Positions 25,696-34,935 of a DNA stretch of 45,567 bases are shown one piece after another. Position 1 is the stretch's first letter; every line of letters begins with the position of its first letter. A program made the position numbers and the translations under genes. Under the pieces are notes generated by a model that searched no databases, was not told the DNA's origin, and was given only the letters and a program-made list of their open reading frames with translations. The DNA comes from Paludibacteraceae bacterium (GTDB taxonomy: Bacteria > Bacteroidota > Bacteroidia > Bacteroidales > Paludibacteraceae): NCBI GenBank assembly GCA_017527495.1, contig JAFXPY010000022.1:1-45567 (forward strand), in the 5' to 3' direction.

Positions 25696-27570
25696 ATGAA
25701 TTTTAAACCTATTTTTGCAATTGTTTTCATGGCACTTTCTTTGCCATTGTTAGCACAAAATCAAACAGATTCTCTTAGGAAATACACCCTTCAAGAAGTT
25801 GTTGCCACAGGTACTCGCAATCAAGTTGATTCACGTCTTTTACCTATGACCGTGAGTGCCATAAATCAAGAACAACTCACTGCACGTCAAGAAATCAACA
25901 TTCTCCCTACGCTGACACAAGATGTTCCCGGCCTATTTGTTACACAGCGCGGTGTATTGGGATATAGCGTTAGCAACGGGGGAAGTGGCGGAATAAAGAT
26001 TCGCGGTATAGGCGGTTCGCCCAACACCGATGTTCTTGTTTTGATTGATGGTCTACCGCAGTATGCAGGTCTCTACGGACACCCGATTGCCGACAACTAT
26101 CAAACTATGCTTGCTGAGCGTGTTGAGGTCATTCGTGGTCCCGCTTCTCTTTTTTATGGTAGTAATGCTATGGGAGGTGTAATCAATATTGTTACTCACC
26201 AATCAAAAAAAGACACCGTCATGACGCACCTACACCTACAAGGCGGCTCATACTATACCCTCGATGCCGGCATCAGTAATCAAGTGCGTAAAGGCAAATT
26301 CTCTTCTGCTGTCGGATTTAATTATTCTCGCACAGATGGTCACCGCAAAAACATGAAGTTTGATGAATATACAGGGTATTTGCGGTTAGGCTACGATATA
26401 AGTCAGAATTGGTCGCTCAACGGAAGCGGTAACATTGCATATTTCAACACACATAATCCGGGCACTATCAGTGACCCTATCTTTGACAGCGAATTGCACA
26501 TTTTGCGAGGAATGGCAGCAGTGTCAATTGAGAATGAATACGACAACACATCTGGTGCCATCAGAGCATACTACAATGGTGGCAAACACACAATAAACGA
26601 TGGTCATGCTGCAAATGCGGCTCCAATCACTCAACTCTATCTGCACACCGACTACATGCTCGGCGTGTCGGCATATCAATCTGTGGCATTTTTCTCCGGC
26701 AATCGCACCACATTTGGTTTCGATTTCCAACAATTCGGCGGGCACGCATGGAACGAGACAATAGCAGACAAAACAACAAAAGACATCATTGAAAAACAAC
26801 TCTACGAATTGGCTGCATACATCGATTTTCGCCAACAAATCAGTGACTGGTTCTCTCTTGATGTTGGCGGGCGCGTCAACTGGCATTCCGAAGCCGGTCT
26901 CAATTATGCACCACAAGCAGGTTTATCATTCATTTTACCCCACAACACAGAACTCAAAGCCCTTGCAAGTCGTGGATTTCGCAACCCGACAATTAGAGAG
27001 CTATATATGTACAAACCGGCCAATAAAGATTTGAATCCCGTAAGCCTTTGGAACTATGAGATTTCATATCGTCAGTACTTGCTCAACCGACGTCTCAAAC
27101 TTGCTGCCAATATATTCTATTTGCATGCAAAAGACAATATTGAGACACGCATGATTGATGGTCGCCCACTGAATGTTAACACCGGAGAATTGGAAAATGC
27201 CGGTGAAGAACTTGAAATAAACTATACAATATGGAAGGGACTATATGCCAACGCCAATTATAGTTATTTGTATATGAAAAACCCTACTCTTGCCGCACCT
27301 GAACACAAACTGAATGTAGGAATAGGCTACAACGACAATAAATTCCGCATCGGCACTAACATTCAATATATAGCAGGACTTTATACAATGCTTAATCCTG
27401 CCACAAAAGAGAATTTTGTGCTATGGAATGCACATTTCTCCTACAATATTTGGAAGGGTCTGTGGGCAAATATCAAAGCAGATAATTTGCTCAATCAAGA
27501 ATATGAAATCAACGCAGGTTTCCCAATGCCTAAAACAACTATAATGGGAGGATTTAGTTGGAAAATTTGA
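25696..27570 (+). CDS. TonB-dependent receptor, BtuB/heme-like size class
   Basis: The 624-residue outer-membrane receptor starts at MNFKPIFAIVFMALSLPLLAQ, a signal peptide; an in-frame upstream start at 25636 would place the promoter inside the gene. A TonB-box-like stretch, LQEVVATGTR (about residues 30-39), leads to the plug (DVPGLFVTQRG, IRGIGGSPNTDVLVLIDGLPQ, RVEVIRGPASLFYGSNAMGGVINIVT). The remaining C-terminal part is the 22-strand barrel ending in GFSWKI. There is no N-terminal carboxypeptidase-like domain, unlike the receptor at 4376. Size and plug fit vitamin B12, heme or siderophore receptors, but the ligand is not determined. It is followed by a 23-bp tandem array and the DUF362 gene. 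Confidence 0.9.
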   Translation: MNFKPIFAIVFMALSLPLLAQNQTDSLRKYTLQEVVATGTRNQVDSRLLPMTVSAINQEQLTARQEINILPTLTQDVPGLFVTQRGVLGYSVSNGGSGGIKIRGIGGSPNTDVLVLIDGLPQYAGLYGHPIADNYQTMLAERVEVIRGPASLFYGSNAMGGVINIVTHQSKKDTVMTHLHLQGGSYYTLDAGISNQVRKGKFSSAVGFNYSRTDGHRKNMKFDEYTGYLRLGYDISQNWSLNGSGNIAYFNTHNPGTISDPIFDSELHILRGMAAVSIENEYDNTSGAIRAYYNGGKHTINDGHAANAAPITQLYLHTDYMLGVSAYQSVAFFSGNRTTFGFDFQQFGGHAWNETIADKTTKDIIEKQLYELAAYIDFRQQISDWFSLDVGGRVNWHSEAGLNYAPQAGLSFILPHNTELKALASRGFRNPTIRELYMYKPANKDLNPVSLWNYEISYRQYLLNRRLKLAANIFYLHAKDNIETRMIDGRPLNVNTGELENAGEELEINYTIWKGLYANANYSYLYMKNPTLAAPEHKLNVGIGYNDNKFRIGTNIQYIAGLYTMLNPATKENFVLWNAHFSYNIWKGLWANIKADNLLNQEYEINAGFPMPKTTIMGGFSWKI

Positions 27571-27584
27571 AATAGAAGTGAGAA

Positions 27585-27676
27585 GTAAGACCGCTAAGCT
27601 GTGAGATGTGAGACCGCTACGCTGTGAGATGTGAGACCGCTACGCTGTGAGATGTGAGACCGCTACGCTGAAAGAA
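27585..27676. repeat. 23-bp tandem array containing AGACCGCTACGCTGT
   Basis: Units start at about 27585, 27608, 27631 and 27654, 23 bp apart, each GTGAGACCGCTACGCTGTGA followed by GAT; the first and last are degenerate. Reversed, the core reads ACAGCGTAGCGGT, one base different from palindrome ACCGCGTAGCGGT at 45372. The array lies between the TonB receptor gene and the DUF362 gene. Confidence 0.92.
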
Positions 27677-27746
27677 GTAAGAGAACTCTAAACCAACAGT
27701 GAAGCTAACCAATACGAAGTAACATACATATACAAACTAACATAAA

Positions 27747-29141
27747 ATGAGAAATATTTTATTATTTGCAGTAGCAGTACTTACATTGCTCAGCTGCACT
27801 AACCAGAAAAAGGTTAACGCTTCGGTCGGTCGTCCGGCTCCGAGCGACACATCCGTTGTATTTATGACTCAGGAGATTTCTCCTGCAGCTCTCGTTCGTA
27901 TCTATGAAGCCTTAGGCAGACCGGCAACAGGCCGTGTGGCTGTGAAGATTTCCACAGGCGAATCAGGAGGACACAACTATCTCCAGCCACGCCTTATTGC
28001 TCAACTTGTAAACACTGTTGATGGTACTCTTGTAGAGTGCAACACAGCCTACGGTGGAAGTCGTGCCGGAACAGAAAAACACTGGCAAACAATCAAAGAA
28101 CATGGTTTTCTCGACATTGCCAAAGTTGATATCATGGACGAAGATGGTGATTTCACCATTCCTGTTGAAGACACAACATGGATTTATTACGATCGTGTCG
28201 GCTCGCACCTGCAAAACTACGATTTCATGATTAATCTTTCCCACTTCAAGGGACATGCTATGGGCGGCTATGGTGGTGCATTGAAAAACCAATCTATCGG
28301 TGTAGCCTCTTCTGCCGGTAAAGCATATATTCATTCTGCCGGAAAGACAGAAGATGTAGTTAAATGCTGGCTCCACACCGGCAATCAAGATGGTTTTCTT
28401 GAGTCGATGGCAGCAGCCGCTCAAGCCGTTCATAACTATTTCGGCAATGGCGAACGCATTCTATACATCAATGTAGCAAACAATCTATCAGTAGATTGCG
28501 ACTGCGATGCTCATCCTGCTGACCCTGAGATGAAAGACATTGGCATCCTGGCTTCTCTCGACCCTGTGGCACTCGACCAAGCTTGCGTTGACCTCGTGTT
28601 CAACTATCCTTCCGTTGAGGGCGACAATGCCGATGCACTAATAAAACGAATCAACTCAAAACATGGTGTGCACACAATAGAACATGCAGCACATTTAGGA
28701 CTTGGAACACGAAACTACAAACTCGTCAATATTGATGGCGAACAAATGCTCAGCACTCTGAATGAAAATGGTTTGAGCCTTTTGGTACGCAACAAAGGTG
28801 TTACAACTCAACACACCAATCACGGAGTGCAAGACCTTCTTCAACTTATTCAAGAGCAACCCGAAAGACTCAAAGGAGCCATCGTGGCAGACAAGATGAT
28901 TGGCAAAGCAGCAGCGGCACTGATGGTTGCAGGCGGAGTGAAAGAAGTGAACACAAACCTTATCTGCACACCGGCAAAAAAAATGCTTGAAGAGAATGGC
29001 GTCAGAGTGAATGCAAAAGAAGAAGTTGAGATGATTCTTAATCGAGACAAAAGCGGACAATGTCCTATCGATTCTCAACTTGAAGGCATTGAAACAGTTG
29101 AACAATGTGTTGAAATACTCAAAGGCTTAGGCAAGAAATAA
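27747..29141 (+). CDS. Lipoprotein with fused DUF362 and DUF1893 domains
   Basis: The 464-residue protein begins with a lipoprotein signal (MRNILLFAVAVLTLLSC, Cys17 as lipidation site). Residues about 30-310 match DUF362: RVAVKISTGESGGHNYLQP, LVECNTAYGGSR, NLSHFKGHAMGGYGGALKNQSIGVAS, and the DPVALDQACVDLVF end. Residues about 325-460 match DUF1893, a cytidine-deaminase-like fold: NGLSLLVRNKGV, IVADKMIGKAAAALMVAGGV and CPID near the end. DUF362 proteins often go with ferredoxin domains and redox chemistry, but no CxxCxxC ferredoxin is seen here. The activity of either domain is unknown; the fusion itself is the noteworthy feature. No clear promoter was found. Confidence 0.82.
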   Translation: MRNILLFAVAVLTLLSCTNQKKVNASVGRPAPSDTSVVFMTQEISPAALVRIYEALGRPATGRVAVKISTGESGGHNYLQPRLIAQLVNTVDGTLVECNTAYGGSRAGTEKHWQTIKEHGFLDIAKVDIMDEDGDFTIPVEDTTWIYYDRVGSHLQNYDFMINLSHFKGHAMGGYGGALKNQSIGVASSAGKAYIHSAGKTEDVVKCWLHTGNQDGFLESMAAAAQAVHNYFGNGERILYINVANNLSVDCDCDAHPADPEMKDIGILASLDPVALDQACVDLVFNYPSVEGDNADALIKRINSKHGVHTIEHAAHLGLGTRNYKLVNIDGEQMLSTLNENGLSLLVRNKGVTTQHTNHGVQDLLQLIQEQPERLKGAIVADKMIGKAAAALMVAGGVKEVNTNLICTPAKKMLEENGVRVNAKEEVEMILNRDKSGQCPIDSQLEGIETVEQCVEILKGLGKK

Positions 29142-29168
29142 AAATGTGTAAAAAAATGTAAAAATATA

Positions 29169-29200
29169 TTTGCTTAAATCAGATAAAAAATGTAATTTTG
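29169..29200 (+). promoter_or_regulatory. Promoter of the low-complexity lipoprotein gene
   Basis: TTTG (29169-29172) and TAATTTTG (29193-29200) are 20 bp apart. This places the transcription start after 29205, so the start codon at 29234 is the usable one. Confidence 0.7.
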
Positions 29201-29233
29201 CAACACATAAACAAACATAATAAATTAAACAAA

Positions 29234-29887
29234 ATGAAAGCAATAAAATTCGTTGCAGTCGGTATGGCTGCCATTATGTTGAGCGCATGTTCGGCACTTC
29301 AAACAACATCAAACACAACAACCAACACAGCATCAAACAATAGTGTAAATATTTTCGATGCAGGTAGTGTGATTACAGCCAATAGCACAGCTGCTAATGC
29401 TGGTACAACAGCAGGTGCTTCACTCAAAAATCTTTACACCACCTATAAGCAACAAGGCAAATTGCCGATGAACGACCTCGGAACATTAATCAGCATTGCA
29501 CAATTGGTCAATAGCTGCCAAAACTTGAAAAACTCAGATGCCACCTATAAGAAAGCCTTTGGCACTGGTTTGGTTCTTGGTTCGACAGGTCTCGTTACAA
29601 ACCAAAACTCATTGTCGGTTACCTCTGCTTTGGCAAGCACAATGACAGGTGTGAATACCAACACTATCTCAAGTCTTTTGGCAGGCCAACAACGAACCAC
29701 AACTGCCAACAATCAAGCTACAATCACCTCACTTCTTGGTGCTTTGGCAGGTGCTGCACAACAATCACAAACAGGCCAACAAGTAACATCTACTGTCAGC
29801 AGTGCTGCTTCTACTGATGCTGCAACAGCCAACGAAGTTCAAAATGTAAGCAACTCAGTTACCAACATACTGAATCTTTTCAAATAA
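29234..29887 (+). CDS. Ser/Thr/Asn/Ala-rich lipoprotein of unknown function
   Basis: The 217-residue product starts with MKAIKFVAVGMAAIMLSAC, a lipoprotein signal with Cys19. The following residues (20-65) are a Thr/Asn/Ser linker. A more regular helical part (about 70-140: LKNLYTTYKQQGKLPMNDLG, LVNSCQNLKNSDATYKKAFG) is followed by Gln/Thr/Ala-rich tracts. Another in-frame start (29198) lies in the promoter and is rejected. The gene is monocistronic, between its own promoter and a strong terminator (29906-29949), which is typical of an abundant envelope protein. I do not recognise the family; similar proteins are annotated as hypothetical in Bacteroidales. Confidence 0.75.
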   Translation: MKAIKFVAVGMAAIMLSACSALQTTSNTTTNTASNNSVNIFDAGSVITANSTAANAGTTAGASLKNLYTTYKQQGKLPMNDLGTLISIAQLVNSCQNLKNSDATYKKAFGTGLVLGSTGLVTNQNSLSVTSALASTMTGVNTNTISSLLAGQQRTTTANNQATITSLLGALAGAAQQSQTGQQVTSTVSSAASTDAATANEVQNVSNSVTNILNLFK

Positions 29888-29905
29888 GAATATCATCATT
29901 GCAAT

Positions 29906-29949
29906 AAGTCGGTAAATGTGGGCAAACCACATACCGACTTTTTGTTTTT
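29906..29949 (+). terminator. Terminator after the lipoprotein gene
   Basis: The hairpin has arms AAGTCGGTA and TACCGACTT with an inner GTGG/CCAC pairing, followed by a T-rich run (29939-29949). Confidence 0.85.
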
Positions 29950-29961
29950 ATACAGAGATTT

Positions 29962-31176
29962 ATGAATATAACCGATCGTTTTCTCCATTATGTCAGTTTT
30001 CTCACCACATCAGACGAGAACACCGGCATGAATCCTTCCACTCCCGGGCAATTGGTTTTTGCTCAGGCACTTAAAGAAGAATTAGAAAATCTTGGATTGC
30101 AAGACATCAGTCTTGACGACAATGGCTACTTGATGGCTACCCTGCCTGCCAACACACAGGAACACAAGCCGACAATAGGCTTCATTGCGCACCTCGACAC
30201 ATCACCCGATGCATCAGGCAAACATATCAAACCTCGCATCGTTGCCAACTACGACGGCAAAGACATTCTGCTCAACGAGGAAAAACAGATATGGCTCGAA
30301 ACAGAGAAATACCCTGAAATAAAACAATACGAAGGACAAGACATTATTGTTACCGATGGCACGACTCTGCTTGGTGCCGATGATAAAGCCGGTGTGGCAG
30401 AGATAATAAGTGCTGTCGAATATCTGCTTGCTCATCCTGAAATAAAACATGGCAAAATACGTATAGGCTTTACTCCTGACGAAGAAATCGGACAAGGAGC
30501 CGACAATTTTGATGTTCAGAAATTCGGTGCCGACTTTGCCTACACTATGGATGGCGGACAGATTGGCGAATTAGAATTTGAAAACTTCAATGCCGCTGCC
30601 GCCAAAATTACAATCAACGGTCTCAATGTTCACCCCGGATATGCCTACCATAAAATGCGCAACTCGATGCGTATCGCCTACCAACTTGCAGTCATGATTC
30701 CACGCTGGGAAACACCGGAACACACACAAGGTTATGAAGGTTTCTACCACCTGACAGGCATGCAAGGCGATGTGGAAAAGACAGTGCTGAGCTATATCAT
30801 TCGCGATTTCGACCGCGCACGCTTTGAAAGCCGCAAGAAAGAATTGCAACACCTTGTGAATAAAGTGAATGCCGAATATGGAGAAGGTACCGCAGAGATA
30901 GAATTGCGCGACCAATACTACAACATGCGCGAAAAGATTGAGCCTGTGATGCACATTATCGACCTCGCAGAACGCGCAATGCGCGAAGTCGGGGTTGAAC
31001 CCAAAGTGTCGCCTATCCGTGGAGGTACCGACGGAGCAAGACTCAGTTTCGAAGGTCTGCCGTGCCCTAACATCTTTGCCGGCGGACATAATTTCCATGG
31101 CAGGTTTGAATATGTACCTATTCAAAGTATGGAAAAAGCAATGCAAGTAATAATCAAAATTGTAGAATTAGCATAA
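29962..31176 (+). CDS. pepT: Peptidase T (tripeptide aminopeptidase)
   Basis: The 404-residue M20B metallopeptidase removes the N-terminal residue from tripeptides in the cytoplasm. Family motifs are [12 protein letters not shown] (zinc His and Asp), [17 protein letters not shown] (bridging Asp), [10 protein letters not shown] (catalytic Glu pair) and YTMDGG, followed by the dimerisation domain and a C-terminal [19 protein letters not shown] segment. The length is normal. It is first of a five-gene run in the same direction; gcvT follows after 4 bp. Confidence 0.96.
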   Translation: MNITDRFLHYVSFLTTSDENTGMNPSTPGQLVFAQALKEELENLGLQDISLDDNGYLMATLPANTQEHKPTIGFIAHLDTSPDASGKHIKPRIVANYDGKDILLNEEKQIWLETEKYPEIKQYEGQDIIVTDGTTLLGADDKAGVAEIISAVEYLLAHPEIKHGKIRIGFTPDEEIGQGADNFDVQKFGADFAYTMDGGQIGELEFENFNAAAAKITINGLNVHPGYAYHKMRNSMRIAYQLAVMIPRWETPEHTQGYEGFYHLTGMQGDVEKTVLSYIIRDFDRARFESRKKELQHLVNKVNAEYGEGTAEIELRDQYYNMREKIEPVMHIIDLAERAMREVGVEPKVSPIRGGTDGARLSFEGLPCPNIFAGGHNFHGRFEYVPIQSMEKAMQVIIKIVELA

Positions 31177-31180
31177 CAAC

Positions 31181-32251
31181 ATGAAAACAACACCATTTAC
31201 CGACCTACACATCGCTCTTGGAGCTAAGATGCACGAGTTTGCAGGCTATAACATGCCTATCGAATACACCTCTATCACCGAGGAACACAAATGCGTTCGC
31301 AATGGTGTCGGAGTGTTCGATGTGAGCCACATGGGCGAATTTTGGGCAAAAGGACCGGAAGCCCTGCAACTCCTGCAATACATCACAACAAATGATGTAA
31401 GCAAACTTGAAGCAGGCAAAGCGCAATACACCTGCATGCCAAACGGCAAAGGAGGTATTGTGGACGACTTGATTATATATAAGTATTCCACCACTAAATA
31501 CTTGCTCGTGGTCAATGCTGCCAATATCGACAAAGATTGGGCATGGATCAATCAAAACAACCATTTTGATGTCCAACTGACCAATGTGTCCGACCGGATG
31601 GCACAACTTGCCGTACAAGGACCTAAAGCAACAGAGATGCTCCAGAAACTGACCGACTTAGACCTCAAATCAATTCCTTACTACGCATTCCGCGAGTGGT
31701 CGTTTGCCGGCGTACAACCGGTGATCATATCCAACACAGGCTACACCGGAGCCGGAGGGTTTGAGCTCTATTTTCCACCCGAAAAAGGTGTGCAGATATG
31801 GAATGCTCTTTTCGAAGTAGGTAAAGAATATGGTCTGCAACCCATTGGTCTTGGTGCACGAGACAGCTTACGATTGGAAAAAGGTTTCTGCCTATATGGC
31901 AACGATATCGACGATACTACCTCTCCTATTGAAGCCGGATTAGGTTGGATAACCAAGTTTGTTGACGGCAAAGATTTCATCGACAAAGACCTTCTGCTCA
32001 AACAAAAACAAGAAGGGGTGAGCCGTAAACTTGTGCGCTTTGAGCTTCAGGAAAGAGGTATTCCACGCCATGGCTACGAGATATGCGATGCACAAGGCAA
32101 TCAGATCGGACATGTAACATCCGGTATTATGCTCCCGACAACAAAAGTTGGAATCGGTATGGGATATGTGAAAACTGAATTTTCAAAACCTGATTGCATC
32201 ATATACATAAAGATTAGAGAAAAACTTTTACCAGCCCGAGTGCATAAATAA
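31181..32251 (+). CDS. gcvT: Glycine cleavage system T protein (aminomethyltransferase)
   Basis: The 356-residue enzyme takes the aminomethyl group from the lipoyl-H protein and passes the carbon to tetrahydrofolate, releasing ammonia. Motifs include [57 protein letters not shown] and [19 protein letters not shown], with a C-terminal [21 protein letters not shown]. It is complete at usual length. It lies 4 bp after pepT and 6 bp before the helicase gene, so it is cotranscribed with non-GCS genes; gcvH and gcvP are not here. Confidence 0.96.
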   Translation: MKTTPFTDLHIALGAKMHEFAGYNMPIEYTSITEEHKCVRNGVGVFDVSHMGEFWAKGPEALQLLQYITTNDVSKLEAGKAQYTCMPNGKGGIVDDLIIYKYSTTKYLLVVNAANIDKDWAWINQNNHFDVQLTNVSDRMAQLAVQGPKATEMLQKLTDLDLKSIPYYAFREWSFAGVQPVIISNTGYTGAGGFELYFPPEKGVQIWNALFEVGKEYGLQPIGLGARDSLRLEKGFCLYGNDIDDTTSPIEAGLGWITKFVDGKDFIDKDLLLKQKQEGVSRKLVRFELQERGIPRHGYEICDAQGNQIGHVTSGIMLPTTKVGIGMGYVKTEFSKPDCIIYIKIREKLLPARVHK

Positions 32252-32257
32252 TTTGAT

Positions 32258-34138
32258 ATGGCCACAATTGGAGCATACGAATTAGCCGAGTTATATGCCA
32301 ACAACACCAACCGTTGCATGTTTATCACCGGCAAGGCCGGCACGGGAAAGACAACATTTCTGAAACACCTGCGCGACACAACAACAAAAAACATTGCTGT
32401 CGTGGCTCCAACAGGTGTGGCTGCAATCAATGCAGAAGGAGTGACTATTCACTCCTTCTTTCAGTTGCCTACCCGACCTTTTCCCCCCACACAAGAAGCC
32501 TATCGCCTGCTTTTTGCAGAGCAACGTATTCGCAATAGGAAACGCCGTCTGTTCAAAAATCTCGAAATACTCATCATCGACGAAATCAGTATGGTGCGAG
32601 CCGATGTTCTTGACGCTATTGATGCCGTGCTGCAACACTACCGCAACCGCCGACAGCCCTTTGGCGGTGTGCAAGTGATTATGTTCGGCGACTTGTTTCA
32701 GCTCTCGCCGGTTGTCAGAAGCGGAGAAGAAGAACAACTGATGCGAACCTACTACCAAGGCCCGTATTTCTTCAATAGCCTCGTAATGCAAAACAACAGC
32801 ATTATATACATCGAATTCGACCATATCTACCGCCAACAAAACCAGCAATTCGTTGACATTCTCAACGAAGTCAGAAACAACCACCTCAGCCCACAAAGCA
32901 AAGAACTGCTCAACACGCGATATATCCCCGACTATCAAAATACTGACTCTGACTTTCACATCACACTCACCACACACAACAACATAGCCAATAGCATCAA
33001 CGAAAAACAATTAGACAAACTCCAAACACAAACTTTCCAGTTTGAAGCAAGAATCAAAGACATTTTTCCTGAAAATATCTATCCTGCCGACCAAAATCTT
33101 GAAGTCAAAGTCGGAGCACGGGTTATGTTTATAAAAAACGATGACTCACCTGAGAAACGCTACTACAATGGCAAAATAGGCATAGTGAGCGAGATAGACG
33201 AAGAGGAAGGCATAATCACTGTCGAATGTGGTTCTGAAGTTATTCAGACGGCACGTACGACATGGGAAAACATACGCTATCAAGAAGATATCGAAACAGG
33301 CAAGATTGAAGAAGAGACGCTCGGCTCATTCACTCAGTTTCCGCTCCGATTGGCTTGGGCCATCACAATACACAAAAGTCAGGGACTGACTTTCGACAAT
33401 GTGATTATTGACGCCGCCAATGCCTTTGCCGCCGGACAGGTCTATGTGGCTCTCTCGCGCTGCCGCTCGCTTGAAGGTATTGTGCTGACCTCGTCACTTG
33501 ACAATGTCAGACTCACCAACGACAATTCAGTGATTGAATACACTCAAAACCAACCCGACATTGAACAAACAAGGCAACAATTTGCTCTTTCCAAAGCACA
33601 ATACAAACTCAATCTACTGATTGAAATCTACGACCTAAAACAAGCCAACCACGTGATTGACCAAATGATAGATCTTGTAACTAACGCCAAATCGTTCAAC
33701 TCTATCTCTATTAAATTTCTGCATAGTTTGTCTGATTCTATCACACAGCACATTGCCACAACAGAGAAATTTCAGCGACAATTAGCTCAAATCATTATTT
33801 CAGACAAACCGGACGATGACTTTCTGACCCAACGCCTAACAGCCGCCGCCAACTATTTCAAACCCATATTGGAACAATTCATTCTCAAACTTCGGACAAT
33901 GCCTTGCCGCACAAAAAACCAACAAGATGCAAAAGATTTTGGCGAACTGCTTATAGAACTCTACATCATGGTGCTGAAAAAAATACATTTGATGACAGTT
34001 ACTGCCCAAAGTCCTAATATCCCCGATTATTTCAAAGGCAGAGAATCATTCCAAGCTCCGGAGTTTCAACTTATTGAAGAAAAGAAAACAAAAAAGAATA
34101 CAAAAAAAACAACTAAAAAGAACACACAAAATGAATAG
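32258..34138 (+). CDS. Pif1/RecD-like superfamily 1 DNA helicase
   Basis: The 626-residue protein has the SF1B helicase motifs: I, GKAGTGKT (residues 25-32); Ia, VAPTGVAAINAEGVTIHSFF; II, ILIIDEISMV (about 107-116); III, VIMFGDLFQLSPVV; and late motifs AWAITIHKSQGLTFDNVIID and YVALSRCRSLEGIVL. A C-terminal extension of about 180 residues ends in a Lys/Thr-rich tail (KKTKKNTKKTTKKNTQNE). It unwinds DNA 5'-3' by family. Its 3' end overlaps the next start codon by 8 bp. Fused-type Pif1 helicases like this are common in Bacteroidetes; the partner process is unknown. Confidence 0.9.
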   Translation: MATIGAYELAELYANNTNRCMFITGKAGTGKTTFLKHLRDTTTKNIAVVAPTGVAAINAEGVTIHSFFQLPTRPFPPTQEAYRLLFAEQRIRNRKRRLFKNLEILIIDEISMVRADVLDAIDAVLQHYRNRRQPFGGVQVIMFGDLFQLSPVVRSGEEEQLMRTYYQGPYFFNSLVMQNNSIIYIEFDHIYRQQNQQFVDILNEVRNNHLSPQSKELLNTRYIPDYQNTDSDFHITLTTHNNIANSINEKQLDKLQTQTFQFEARIKDIFPENIYPADQNLEVKVGARVMFIKNDDSPEKRYYNGKIGIVSEIDEEEGIITVECGSEVIQTARTTWENIRYQEDIETGKIEEETLGSFTQFPLRLAWAITIHKSQGLTFDNVIIDAANAFAAGQVYVALSRCRSLEGIVLTSSLDNVRLTNDNSVIEYTQNQPDIEQTRQQFALSKAQYKLNLLIEIYDLKQANHVIDQMIDLVTNAKSFNSISIKFLHSLSDSITQHIATTEKFQRQLAQIIISDKPDDDFLTQRLTAAANYFKPILEQFILKLRTMPCRTKNQQDAKDFGELLIELYIMVLKKIHLMTVTAQSPNIPDYFKGRESFQAPEFQLIEEKKTKKNTKKTTKKNTQNE

Positions 34139-34904
34139 AAAATGTTTTACTTTGCTGATGTCAATGCTCATCATCTCGTTTATGGTGATTTCTTGCAAAA
34201 AGACAATTAGCACTCAAAGTGCTGTTGTAGCAGAACAAGATAGCAGCGATTTTGTGAATCTCGGCGATGTCATTCCCGATGCCATTCTTGAAATTCGTTA
34301 CTACACGACATACAACTTTGTAGGTGCTCGTGTTGACGGCTATCTTCAACCCGTAGCACTAATGACTCGCGAAGCTGCTGATTCTCTCCGTGCTGTAAGC
34401 GACGAATTGAAAAAACAAGGCTATCGACTGAAAATATACGATGCCTATCGTCCTCAGTGCGCCGTCGATCATTTCGTTCGCTGGGCCGCCGACACCACCG
34501 ACACCACAATGCGACAAGCCTTCTACCCCGATGTGGATAAATCATTGCTTTTCGAACAAGATTATATCATGGCTAAATCAGGTCATACACGCGGTTCAAC
34601 GGTCGATCTGACTATCGTGGATGCACGAAACGGAAAGATTGTTGACATGGGTGGCACATTCGACTGGTTTGGAATAGAAAGCCACCCCGACTACTGCGGT
34701 AATCCGGAAACATTTGAATATATACCCCAAGAAGAAGGCATAACAGAACAACAATTCAATAATCGTATGATTCTGCGCAAAGCCATGCTCAACCATGGTT
34801 TTAAACCTCTCGACTCTGAGTGGTGGCATTTCACACTCAAAAATGAGCCCTACCCCGACACTTATTTTGAATTTAAAAATAAAGAAGTGAGAAATGAGAA
34901 ATAA
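34131..34904 (+). CDS. VanX-type D-alanyl-D-alanine dipeptidase, lipoprotein form
   Basis: The 257-residue protein starts at MNRKCFTLLMSMLIISFMVISC, a lipoprotein signal with Cys22; a longer start (34074) would add a Lys-rich leader and is less likely. The M15D peptidase motifs are SGHTRGSTVDLTI (zinc His152 and Asp159), SEWWHF near the C-terminus (catalytic Glu, zinc His) and KIYDAYRPQCAV. Such enzymes cleave D-Ala-D-Ala in the periplasm, in peptidoglycan recycling, not necessarily in vancomycin resistance; vanH and vanA are absent. The start overlaps the helicase stop by 8 bp. Its last codons (KEVRNEK) are already part of a GTGAGAA-type simple repeat that continues after the stop. Confidence 0.93.
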   Translation: MNRKCFTLLMSMLIISFMVISCKKTISTQSAVVAEQDSSDFVNLGDVIPDAILEIRYYTTYNFVGARVDGYLQPVALMTREAADSLRAVSDELKKQGYRLKIYDAYRPQCAVDHFVRWAADTTDTTMRQAFYPDVDKSLLFEQDYIMAKSGHTRGSTVDLTIVDARNGKIVDMGGTFDWFGIESHPDYCGNPETFEYIPQEEGITEQQFNNRMILRKAMLNHGFKPLDSEWWHFTLKNEPYPDTYFEFKNKEVRNEK

Positions 34905-34924
34905 GAAGTGAGAAGTGAGATAAT
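34870..34924. repeat. GTGAGAA-type simple repeat over the VanX stop codon
   Basis: Repeats of AGAAGTGAGAAATGAGAAAT run across the last codons of the dipeptidase gene, the stop (34902-34904) and the gap to the next gene. Similar AGTGAGAAGT text occurs after the TonB receptor gene (27575-27590). Confidence 0.6.
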
Positions 34925-34935
34925 AGATAAAAGAT

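Noticed and set aside
34131-34904. Vancomycin-resistance (van) cluster
   Set aside because: Only a VanX-like dipeptidase is present, without vanH, vanA or a VanRS pair; such lipoproteins are common in Bacteroidales.
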